DNA of 8,145 bases from Chloroflexota bacterium (lineage in GTDB: Bacteria; Chloroflexota; Anaerolineae; Anaerolineales; UBA11657). The position numbers were made by a program, and so were the translations under genes. The stretch lies in the NCBI GenBank assembly GCA_003670425.1, contig QWRL01000100.1, positions 1 through 8,145 on the forward strand, written 5' to 3'. The notes under the pieces are model-generated. The model ran no database searches, was not told the origin of the DNA, and saw nothing but the letters and a program-made list of their open reading frames with translations. How positions within the stretch are numbered: the first letter of the stretch is position 1; each line of letters begins with the position of its first letter. Below are positions 1 to 6,340 of the stretch, in pieces.

Positions 1-38
1 GCTGTGCCGGGGTCCACCCCGAGCACCAAGCCGGTCAT
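1..38 (-). CDS. ruvC: Crossover junction endodeoxyribonuclease RuvC (N-terminal fragment, cut by window edge)
   Basis: Only the first 12 codons and part of the 13th lie in the window. Read on the minus strand from the ATG at 38 they give MTGLVLGVDPGT, which fits the first beta strand of RuvC (G-I/V-D-P-G), with Asp9 in the place of the first catalytic metal-binding aspartate (Asp7 in E. coli). RuvC is the nuclease that cuts Holliday junctions with RuvAB during recombinational repair. The start lies 3 nt after the yebC stop, so translational coupling is likely. A GGAAG run in the last yebC codons could serve as a ribosome-binding site. The order yebC-ruvC is widely conserved and supports the call. 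The rest of the gene, and any ruvA or ruvB, would lie to the left of the window. Confidence 0.88.
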   Translation of the reverse strand, partial: MTGLVLGVDPGT

Positions 39-41
39 TGG

Positions 42-797
42 CTAGGCGGCTTCCAGCGCCGCCATGGCCTCATCGGTGATGTTGAGGTTGGTGTAGACCT
101 CCTGCACGTCATCGAGCTCTTCCAGGTGCTCCACCGTGCGCATCACCTGTGCGGTTTCAGATGGAGTAAGGCTGAGCGGATTGCTGGGCTCCATGCGAAC
201 TTGAGCTTCATCCGGCGCAATGCCGGCCGCAGCCAGCGCTTCCGTCAGCGCCCTGAAGCGGTCCACGGCTCCGTAAACTTCCACGAGTTCGGGCGAATAT
301 TGCACATCATCCGCACCGGCGTCAACGAGCATTTCAAACAGTGCCTCTTCGGCACGGCCGCCTGGATTGAACGCCAGATACGCGCGGCGCTCAAACTGCC
401 ACGCCACCGACCCGGCCTCGCCCAGATTGCCGCCAACTTTGTTTAGCAGATGGCGCAGTTCCGCGACCGCACGGTTGCGGTTGTCCGTAACAATTTCCAA
501 GATGAGCGCCACGCCATGCTGCGCAAATCCCTCATAGGTGATCTCCTCATACGCTGCAGCACCTTTCTCTTCGCCAGTGCCACGCTTGATTGCGCGGTCG
601 ATGTTGTCCTTGGGCATGTTGGCTGCGCGCGCCTTGTCCACCATGAGGCGCAGCTTGAAGTTGGCCGTAAGGTCACCGCCGCCTTCACGCGCCGAGATGC
701 TGATGTTTTTGGCGAGCCGCGTGAACACGGCTCCCCGCCGGGAATCGGTGACGCCCTTTTTGCGCTTGATCGTGCTCCACTTGGAATGGCCGGACAT
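42..797 (-). CDS. yebC: YebC/PmpR/TACO1 family protein (DUF28)
   Basis: A full-length, 251-residue member of the YebC family (usual length about 240-250). The N-terminus is the family signature: MSGHSKWSTIKRKKG, then a basic stretch around RRGAVFTRLAK and the helical segment ending NMPKDNIDRAIKRGTGE (about residues 60-77). The middle part, YEGFAQHGVALILEIVTDN, is the conserved start of the second domain, and the acidic C-terminus carries the third. Family members have been described as transcription regulators (PmpR) and, more recently, as ribosome-associated factors that relieve stalling; the mitochondrial relative TACO1 activates COX1 translation. Which role applies here cannot be read from sequence. 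The gene is followed 3 nt later by ruvC and has its own upstream promoter (-10 at 916-921). The ribosome-binding site is weak (AGAAG before the ATG), but the conserved N-terminus fixes the start. Confidence 0.96.
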   Translation of the reverse strand: MSGHSKWSTIKRKKGVTDSRRGAVFTRLAKNISISAREGGGDLTANFKLRLMVDKARAANMPKDNIDRAIKRGTGEEKGAAAYEEITYEGFAQHGVALILEIVTDNRNRAVAELRHLLNKVGGNLGEAGSVAWQFERRAYLAFNPGGRAEEALFEMLVDAGADDVQYSPELVEVYGAVDRFRALTEALAAAGIAPDEAQVRMEPSNPLSLTPSETAQVMRTVEHLEELDDVQEVYTNLNITDEAMAALEAA

Positions 798-864
798 GTT
801 GCTTCTGCTGCGGGGCGGGCGGACTCAGATCTGTGTGGCTAAAACTGTTGACTTTGTTTTGTTG

Positions 865-900
865 CGCAGGCCCGGGTACTTACAAACCACTGCGCCTGCA
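865..900 (-). other. Possible hairpin in the yebC leader
   Basis: In the leader of about 110 nt between the yebC promoter and its ATG, the minus strand can pair GCAGGC (899-894) with GCCTGC (871-866), plus a T-G wobble at the base, across a 22-nt loop containing CCCGGG. A competing register (GCGCAG with CTGCGC) is also available. No T-run follows directly, so this is not a convincing terminator. It could be a leader structure or chance in GC-rich DNA. Confidence 0.3.
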
Positions 901-915
901 AAATCGAAGTGCGGC

Positions 916-924
916 ATTATAGCA
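916..924 (-). promoter_or_regulatory. Extended -10 promoter for yebC-ruvC
   Basis: On the minus strand the sequence reads TGC-TATAAT: a perfect -10 hexamer at 921-916 with the TG extension one base upstream. There is no good -35 at 16-18 bp, which is typical of extended -10 promoters. Transcription would start near 909, giving a leader of about 110 nt. The promoter sits only 16 nt after the fprA stop codon (940-942), so yebC-ruvC can be transcribed independently of fprA. Confidence 0.6.
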
Positions 925-939
925 GCGGCAATCGCAGAC

Positions 940-2355
940 CTATGAGCTCCGACCCAGTGCAGCAACTACTTCGGGCATGCTGGTGAACTTAACGCGCGGC
1001 CGGCCGCTTGCCGCCCCGAGTATCTGCTCTTTTTTGTCCAACTGCTGCCAGTCCGCATAAGTGACCAGTTGCGGCTGGCGCTCCTGCAGCAATGCATCGA
1101 CCGCATCTATTTGCGGATGGGCCGGCTGCAGGAGCACACCGGCTTCCCGATCCGCCAGCATGCACACCACGGTTTCCACTGCGTCCGGCTTGTTGGTGCC
1201 AATAACGCCACTCGGTCCGCGCTTTATCCAGCCGGCCGTATAGTGGCCGGCCACCGGCACTTGCGTCTGCGGGTCAAGGATGCGCCCAAGGCTGTTCAAG
1301 ATCACGCCGGCACGATCGGCAAACGGCACGCCTGCAAGCGGAGTGCCGCGATAGCCCACCGAACGAAACACCAGTCCGGCCGGCAAAGTTTCAAATGCAT
1401 CAGTGGCCACCGGCTGCAATGCCCCCGCTGCGTTTTTCTGCAGCACATTGCGCACTATCCGCAGGCCAGCCACCTGCCCGGCTGCATTGCCTAGCAGCTC
1501 CACCGGCGAAACTAAGAATCGCAAATTGAGGCGGCGCGCCTTGCCGGTTGGCGCGCGTGTGGCATAAGCCTGCAACAGCTCAACTTTTCTGCGCGCGGTC
1601 TTGTCCGGTGTGGTGAGCAATTCCTGTGTGCTCAACTCATCGAGCGCAGCCTCAGCCGGCAGCACGATCGGGTCTGCGCCTTCCATCTCGCCCAGCTCCT
1701 TGATTTCCGGATTGGAAAATGCGGCCTGTGCGGGGCCGCGCCGGCCCAGCAAATAGACCTCGCGTACCTTGCTCGCGCTCAGCGCCGCCAGCGCATAATC
1801 CGCAATATCAGTCCGCGCGAGCTCCGCGCGTGTACGGCAAAGAATGCGAGCTACATCGATGGCCACATTGCCCACACCCACAATCGCCACGCACTCTTGC
1901 GTGAGGTCAAATTGGTAATCACGAAAAAGCGGATGACCGTTGTACCACGCGACGAAATGTGTGGCCGGGTGGCTGCCAATCAGGTCCTCGCCCGGAATTC
2001 CCAAGCGGCGGTCGCTTTGCGCCCCAACAGTAAACACAATCTGATGGTAATAATTCTGCAGCTCTTGTGTTGTGATGTGCCGGCCCACTTCCACATTGCC
2101 CAAAAGCCGAAAGTTCGGCCGGCTGGCGACTGACTCAAATGCCTTCGTGACAGACTTGATCTTCTGGTGATCCGGCGCAACACCATAGCGCACCAGACCA
2201 AAAGGCATGGGCAACATTTCATACATGTCCAGCACCACATGCAGGCCGGGCTGCTTCAACAAGTGCTCCGCTGCATAAAAACCGGCCGGGCCGGAACCCA
2301 CCACCGCCACGCGCAGCGGGTGCCCTGCCTGACTGCCGGGAAGATGATCTGGCAT
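940..2355 (-). CDS. fprA: Ferredoxin/adrenodoxin-type NADP(H) reductase, FprA family
   Basis: A 471-residue flavoprotein of the adrenodoxin-reductase/FprA family (usual length about 450-480), moving electrons between NADPH and a ferredoxin in the cytoplasm. Visible marks in order: the FAD dinucleotide-binding GSGPAG at residues 20-25, the family block EMLPMPFGLVRYGVAPDHQK at 46-65, a GAQSDR at 111-116, the NADP-binding GVGNVAIDVAR at 160-170, GRRGPAQAAF at 204-213 (the paired Arg that contact the NADP 2'-phosphate in this family), and GWIKRGPSGVIGTN at 375-388 that closes over the flavin. No iron-sulphur domain is fused and no ferredoxin gene is adjacent, so the partner is unknown. The start is supported by a GGAGAA ribosome-binding site 10 nt upstream (2366-2371) and by the short lead-in before the first beta strand. 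The gene is divergent from the histidine kinase. I could not place its own promoter with confidence. Confidence 0.95.
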   Translation of the reverse strand: MPDHLPGSQAGHPLRVAVVGSGPAGFYAAEHLLKQPGLHVVLDMYEMLPMPFGLVRYGVAPDHQKIKSVTKAFESVASRPNFRLLGNVEVGRHITTQELQNYYHQIVFTVGAQSDRRLGIPGEDLIGSHPATHFVAWYNGHPLFRDYQFDLTQECVAIVGVGNVAIDVARILCRTRAELARTDIADYALAALSASKVREVYLLGRRGPAQAAFSNPEIKELGEMEGADPIVLPAEAALDELSTQELLTTPDKTARRKVELLQAYATRAPTGKARRLNLRFLVSPVELLGNAAGQVAGLRIVRNVLQKNAAGALQPVATDAFETLPAGLVFRSVGYRGTPLAGVPFADRAGVILNSLGRILDPQTQVPVAGHYTAGWIKRGPSGVIGTNKPDAVETVVCMLADREAGVLLQPAHPQIDAVDALLQERQPQLVTYADWQQLDKKEQILGAASGRPRVKFTSMPEVVAALGRSS

Positions 2356-2527
2356 GTGTCTTCAGTTCTCCATAGTTGCCGGCAAGAAAATTTCAGCGCA
2401 GCGCCGCAGATAACACACAGCCCGCGCCGGGGCTTGGTGCTCAGCGCCAAAATCTGAATTTGCTGGTTTGAAAGTCGGCGCGCAGAGTCTATCATCCATT
2501 GCAGAGCTGCCGCTAAAAAAACCCGAA

Positions 2528-2536
2528 TGCTATAAT
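2528..2536 (+). promoter_or_regulatory. Extended -10 promoter for the histidine kinase
   Basis: TGC-TATAAT, a consensus -10 (2531-2536) with the TG extension (2528-2529) and no recognisable -35. The first 11 bases (TGCTATAATGC) are identical to those at the yebC promoter. The predicted transcript start near 2543 leaves a leader of only about 20 nt before the ATG at 2563, and no Shine-Dalgarno sequence is visible in it. The rest of the 207-nt divergent gap to fprA (2356-2562) shows only the fprA ribosome-binding site and an A-tract at 2515-2521. Confidence 0.6.
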
Positions 2537-2562
2537 GCGAATCCACCGCAAAATGCAACACA

Positions 2563-5500
2563 ATGTCCTTTAGTTTCTGGTCATTTAGTGGGCTGCCGCA
2601 GCTCACGCCCCTTGCAAGCTGGCCCGGGCTGATTTGGCTGATCGCGTACCTCGCGGTGCTCGCATTCGCACTTTCCCGCAATTGGCAGCCGGTATTGCGC
2701 TATCAATCCCGCAGCTGGCTGTGGCTTGCCTTGGCGTGCGTTGCCGCCGCAGTGCTGTCCGGCACTGCCACCGTGCGCGGCGCAGCCGCCGCAGAAATTG
2801 ATTCACAAGGCGCTGCATTAGCTCCGCTTCTATTTTCTCCACTGGCTTTTATTCCCGTGTTGATTGCTGCCGGCAGTGGCGGCAGCGCGCCGGCCATGCT
2901 TGTGGGTTTGGCAGGCGGGTTGGTGCGCGCTGGTTGGGTCACGCACCATGCGTTTGCCATCCCGGAGGGCATGCTCGCCGGTGCCCTGTTGTCCAGCATC
3001 ATTCAGCAGGATTACGCCGGCCGCCTTGCAGCATTTGTGCGCCGGCCGCTGGCAGCCGCGCTGGCAGCGGCTTTGATGCTGTTAGCGGCCAATCTGCTCA
3101 CGCGCATCGTGGAGTTTGCGCCCGGCAACTTTAGCGGCCTCGATTATGGTTTGCAGCGCTGGGCCCGGGAACTCCTGCCGCTGGCTGCTGAACTTCTGCT
3201 GGCAGGCTTGATCGTGCAGTTGCTGCTTGTGCCACTGCGCATTCCGTGGCCCAACCCGCGCATCACGCGCACTGCGCCATATGCCAGCAGCCTGCAGCAG
3301 CGCATCCTGTTCACGTTTATGCCGGCCGCACTGCTTGGCGCTGCGCTGCTGTACTTGTTGATTGCCCGCATTGCATCCAACGTGGCCACCCGCATTGTGA
3401 TTGCACAAATGGAACGCGACGCACAAAACGTTGCCGAAGGCGTGCCATTCTTTGTAGCCAGCGGAGCGAGCCTGATTCTTGATGTGGCTCAGTCCCCGAA
3501 CTTGCTGGCGGCCGACCCGGAGGTGCGGGCGGCAGAACTCAAGCGCAGCACGCGCGCGATACCGTACTTCAAGCAGCTCATTTATTTTGACGCTGCTGGT
3601 GTTCCTTTGCTCGGGTATCCCGAGGCTGACGTTACGCGCGTAGGACTCACGGCGGGCGAGCTGGATGCCGTGAACCTGGCGCGGCAGGGCGTGCCGCAGC
3701 AAACTTTTGTATTTCCCGGCCAAAGCGCTGCGCAGGCAAGCCTTACATTTGCGGCGCCCACAACTGCAGCAGGCAGCGGCGCAGTGCTGGGTGTGCTGCT
3801 CGGGCGCGCGGACCTCGCCACCAGCCCGCTGATGCAGCCGCTGGTGGCAACCCTGCAAGGCACGATGGCGGGTGAAGGCTTGGGGTTCATCACGGATGCG
3901 CAGCTGCGCATTCTGTACCACCCCAACCCACAGCTGGTGGGCCAAAGCTGGCAGCTGCCGCCAAAAGAGCTGGCCGTGCCCCAGAGCGGCGCGTCCGGGC
4001 AGGTGTTTCGCCAGCCGGGCGAAAGCGGCGCGCTGGAGCTGGTGTACTTCCTGCCCGTTGCCGGCCAGCCGTGGAATGTTGTGCTGCAAGTGCCTGCGGC
4101 TGCAGTTACAACTCAGGCGCGCCAGATCACGCTGCCGCTTGCAGGCGGATTGCTGCTGATAAGCCTTGCCGGCTTGGTGGTGTTGGTACCACTTAGCAAC
4201 CGCATTGCCGCACCATTGCAAATGCTGGAAAAAGCTGCCGACGCCATGACCGCCGGAAAATTTGGCCAGCCCGTGGGCGTGGCCGGCACGGATGAGGTTG
4301 GTCGCTTGGGCGAATCATTCGAGCGCATGCGCTCCCGTGTTGGCTCACAAGTGCGCGAGCTTGGCGTGCTGTTGCGCGCCACCCAAGGCGTCAGCGGCAG
4401 TTTGGACTTACAGAAAGCACTCGCGCCCATCCTGCAAGGCGCAATTGAGTTGTCTGACGCGGACAGTGCGCAGCTGGTGCTGGCAGCAGCCGATGGCGCA
4501 GTCGGGCAGTCTTTCCCGGCGGGCGCTGCTGCGGAACTGGCGCAGCTTAACGGCAGTGTGCTGGCACTGGTGCGCCAATCCGGCACGCTCCAGTTGCATG
4601 ATGCAGCCAGCGTGCACGCTGCGTTTGCCGGCAGCGCCGCAGCCCGCACGCTGGGCGCGCTGCTCGCGCTGCCGCTGGTGCACGATGAAACATTGCTGGG
4701 CACTCTTTGGCTGGGGTATTTAACCCCGCGCAGTTTTACGCCGGCTGATGTTGACCTGCTGGCCACACTCGCCGGCCAGGCCGTGCTGGGAATTGTGAAT
4801 GCGCGCCTGTATCAGGAAAGCGAGAGCGATCGGCTGCAGCTCAGTGCCATTCTCAAATCCACCCCCGACGCGGTGATAGTGACCGATGGCGCCGAGCGCA
4901 TGCTGCTGCTGAACCTGGCCGCTGCGCAGCTGCTGCAAGTAGCCGCGCACGCAGCGCGCGGCCGCCCGCTGCGCGACATCGTCAAGCCACCCGAGCTGCT
5001 GGCCATCTTGCGCGATACCGGCGCCGCCAAATCGAGCTGCGAAGTTGGCTGGGACGATGGCCGCACCTTTGCAGCCTCCGCCTCTCGCATTACAGACAAC
5101 AGCGGCAAACTGCTTGGGCATGTGGCAGTGCTGCGGGATGTGACAAACTTCAAACTGATCGACCAGCGCAAGTCAGACTTGGTCGCGGCCGTCAGCCATC
5201 ACTTAAAGAATCCGCTCACCTTCCTGCGCGGATACGCCACAATGCTGCCCGTGGTGGGCCCGCTTAATTTGCGTCAGCAGGAATACACAGACAAGCTGGG
5301 CGTTGAGATTGACCGCATCAGCAAGCTGGTGGAGGAATTGCTCAACCTCGCGCGCATTGAAGCGGCGGTTGGGCCAACTAGTGCGCGCTGCAACCTAACC
5401 ACCATTGCGCAGGGTCTGCTGGAACAAGCCCAGCCATCAGCAGCCGGCCGGAATCTGCAGCTTGAAACAAATTTGGATGCGGACTTGCCGGCGGTGCCAG

Positions 5501-5844
5501 GCGACGAGGCGCAAATCCGCATCGCGCTCTCCAACCTCTTGGAAAACGCAATGAAGTTCACCAAGCCGGCTGGACGCGTGCTGGTGAGCACCCGCGCCGA
5601 GGCGGATAGCGTGCTGTTTATTGTGGAAGACACGGGAGCCGGCATCTCGCGGGCGGACCAGCCGCGCCTCTTCGATAAATTTTTTACCGTCAAAGCATCC
5701 GTCAGTGCGGCTGGCTTGCGCGACCAAGGCCTCGGCCTCGCCATCGTCAAATCCATCGCCGAGCGCCACAACGGGCGCGTGTGGGTTGAAAGTCAGTTGG
5801 GCAAGGGCAGCACTTTTTACTTTTCGGTCCCACAAACTGCCTGA
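2563..5844 (+). CDS. Membrane-bound multi-sensor histidine kinase (membrane block, dCache-like, HAMP, GAF, PAS, HisKA, HATPase)
   Basis: A 1093-residue sensor kinase with no attached receiver. Hydrophobic segments near 21-38, 51-67, 86-104, 107-125, 161-184, 203-226 and 248-270 form an N-terminal membrane block that I do not recognise by name. Residues about 271-521 look like an extracellular dCache-type sensor (IYFDAAGVPLLGYP at 340-353; GFITDAQLRILYHP at 441-454), closed by a membrane segment at about 523-543. Then follow HAMP (about 547-598), GAF (about 605-750), PAS (about 754-862), HisKA (about 868-935) and the ATP-binding domain (about 975-1091). Catalytic marks are His879 in VSHHLKNPLT, N-box NLLENAMKF from 991, G1 VEDTGAG at 1021-1027 and G2 GLGL at 1056-1059. 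All appear intact, except that His880 replaces the usual Glu/Asp after the phospho-acceptor. The ligand is unknown. It is transcribed alone, divergent from fprA, and has no cognate regulator in its transcription unit. The ATG lacks a clear ribosome-binding site. Confidence 0.93.
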   Translation: MSFSFWSFSGLPQLTPLASWPGLIWLIAYLAVLAFALSRNWQPVLRYQSRSWLWLALACVAAAVLSGTATVRGAAAAEIDSQGAALAPLLFSPLAFIPVLIAAGSGGSAPAMLVGLAGGLVRAGWVTHHAFAIPEGMLAGALLSSIIQQDYAGRLAAFVRRPLAAALAAALMLLAANLLTRIVEFAPGNFSGLDYGLQRWARELLPLAAELLLAGLIVQLLLVPLRIPWPNPRITRTAPYASSLQQRILFTFMPAALLGAALLYLLIARIASNVATRIVIAQMERDAQNVAEGVPFFVASGASLILDVAQSPNLLAADPEVRAAELKRSTRAIPYFKQLIYFDAAGVPLLGYPEADVTRVGLTAGELDAVNLARQGVPQQTFVFPGQSAAQASLTFAAPTTAAGSGAVLGVLLGRADLATSPLMQPLVATLQGTMAGEGLGFITDAQLRILYHPNPQLVGQSWQLPPKELAVPQSGASGQVFRQPGESGALELVYFLPVAGQPWNVVLQVPAAAVTTQARQITLPLAGGLLLISLAGLVVLVPLSNRIAAPLQMLEKAADAMTAGKFGQPVGVAGTDEVGRLGESFERMRSRVGSQVRELGVLLRATQGVSGSLDLQKALAPILQGAIELSDADSAQLVLAAADGAVGQSFPAGAAAELAQLNGSVLALVRQSGTLQLHDAASVHAAFAGSAAARTLGALLALPLVHDETLLGTLWLGYLTPRSFTPADVDLLATLAGQAVLGIVNARLYQESESDRLQLSAILKSTPDAVIVTDGAERMLLLNLAAAQLLQVAAHAARGRPLRDIVKPPELLAILRDTGAAKSSCEVGWDDGRTFAASASRITDNSGKLLGHVAVLRDVTNFKLIDQRKSDLVAAVSHHLKNPLTFLRGYATMLPVVGPLNLRQQEYTDKLGVEIDRISKLVEELLNLARIEAAVGPTSARCNLTTIAQGLLEQAQPSAAGRNLQLETNLDADLPAVPGDEAQIRIALSNLLENAMKFTKPAGRVLVSTRAEADSVLFIVEDTGAGISRADQPRLFDKFFTVKASVSAAGLRDQGLGLAIVKSIAERHNGRVWVESQLGKGSTFYFSVPQTA

Positions 5845-5863
5845 TTCCGCCCCGCACTTACCG

Positions 5864-5882
5864 GCCTGCTGACAGGCATTTT
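5864..5882 (+). terminator. Weak intrinsic terminator after the histidine kinase
   Basis: A 5-bp perfect stem, GCCTG (5864-5868) and CAGGC (5873-5877), with a 4-nt CTGA loop, followed by ATTTTG. It lies 19 nt after the kinase stop codon. The stem and T-run are short, so termination would be partial at best and some read-through into rpsT is possible. Confidence 0.35.
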
Positions 5883-5896
5883 GCCCGCGGGTGGGG

Positions 5897-5902
5897 TACA
5901 AT
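5897..5902 (+). promoter_or_regulatory. Candidate -10 box of the rpsT promoter
   Basis: TACAAT matches the -10 consensus at 5 of 6 positions. It would start transcription near 5909, about 30 nt before the GTG start of rpsT. No convincing -35 is seen at 15-18 bp upstream and there is no TG extension, so the call rests on the hexamer and its position only. Confidence 0.4.
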
Positions 5903-5938
5903 TGGCACACATTCAACCGAAAGGCTCAGGTACATTCA

Positions 5939-6211
5939 GTGGCAAATACTCCTTCAGCAAAGAAACGCATTCGGGGAACCGAACGCAAAACTGTGCGCAA
6001 CAAGATGCGCCGTTCCAAACTGCGCACGGCGGTGCGCGGTGCCCGTGAAGCGCTGGCGCAAACTGCGCCAGATGCTGCGCACAAAGCGGTAATGGAAGCC
6101 ATCAGCCATTTAGACAAGGCAGCCGGCAAGCGCGTTATTCACCGCAAGAATGCGGCTCGCCGCAAAGGCCGTTTGATGAAGCAACTTAGTGCGCTGGAGA
6201 ACAAAAAGTAG
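5939..6211 (+). CDS. rpsT: Small ribosomal subunit protein S20 (bS20)
   Basis: A 90-residue, very basic protein of the usual S20 size. The start is ANTPSAKKRIRGTERK, the S20 N-terminal helix (commonly MANxxSAxKRxR), followed by RNKMRRSKLRTAVR and the C-terminal VIHRKNAARRKGRLMKQL, where S20 proteins have the conserved (H/R)KNxAARxKSRL pattern. S20 binds 16S rRNA early in 30S assembly. The open frame extends upstream to another GTG at 5891, but those 16 extra codons cover the candidate promoter and leader and are not S20-like. The GTG at 5939 is therefore taken as the start, with GAAAGG at 5919-5924 and AGG at 5928-5930 as possible ribosome-binding sites. It appears monocistronic: the gene ends at a strong terminator and faces a convergent regulator gene. 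Confidence 0.96.
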   Translation: MANTPSAKKRIRGTERKTVRNKMRRSKLRTAVRGAREALAQTAPDAAHKAVMEAISHLDKAAGKRVIHRKNAARRKGRLMKQLSALENKK

Positions 6212-6234
6212 GCGCACCGAACAACTGCAAAAGC

Positions 6235-6269
6235 AAGAGCCCGCTGTTTTAACAACGGGCTCTTTTTAT
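6235..6269 (+). terminator. Intrinsic terminator of rpsT, possibly bidirectional
   Basis: GAGCCCG (6237-6243) pairs perfectly with CGGGCTC (6256-6262), extended by two A-T pairs at the base and by TGT/ACA inside the loop, and is followed by TTTTTATTT. It starts 24 nt after the rpsT stop. On the minus strand the same stem is followed by TTGCTTTTGC, a poorer but T-rich tail, so it may also stop transcription coming from the convergent regulator gene. Confidence 0.88.
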
Positions 6270-6293
6270 TTGCCAAAACTTTTCCCGGATTAT

Positions 6294-6339
6294 CTGCGGG
6301 GGCCAACGCTGCCGCGCGGCGCCGCAGCCAAGCCCGCAG
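6294..6339 (-). other. GC-rich inverted repeat just after the regulator stop codon
   Basis: CTGCGGG (6294-6300) and CCCGCAG (6333-6339) form a 7-bp outer arm. Inside it GCTGC (6308-6312) can pair with GCAGC (6324-6328), around overlapping palindromes GCCGCGCGGC and GGCGCC. On the minus strand it begins one base after the TAA of the response regulator. There is no T-run directly downstream, so it is more likely a 3'-end structure upstream of the shared terminator than a complete terminator. Confidence 0.4.
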
Positions 6340-6340
6340 G

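Noticed and set aside
999..1251. Frequent GCCGGC hexamers (for example at 999, 1231 and 1246)
   Set aside because: They are scattered through coding DNA with no fixed spacing. In GC-rich coding sequence this is probably composition and codon choice; a genome-wide observed/expected count would be needed to claim more.
2256..2681. Minus-strand open frame of 141 codons across the fprA/kinase divergent gap
   Set aside because: It spans the kinase promoter and the start of fprA in another frame and shows no protein-family features.
3082..4221. Long open frame (379 codons) on the minus strand inside the kinase gene, with another at 4113-4766
   Set aside because: Both are antisense to clear kinase domains. 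The translations are rich in Gln, His, Arg and Ala with no recognisable motif, as expected from the complementary frame of GC-rich coding DNA.
5891..5938. Upstream GTG that would extend S20 by 16 residues
   Set aside because: The added codons include the candidate -10 box and ribosome-binding site and are not S20-like. The family begins at the GTG of 5939.
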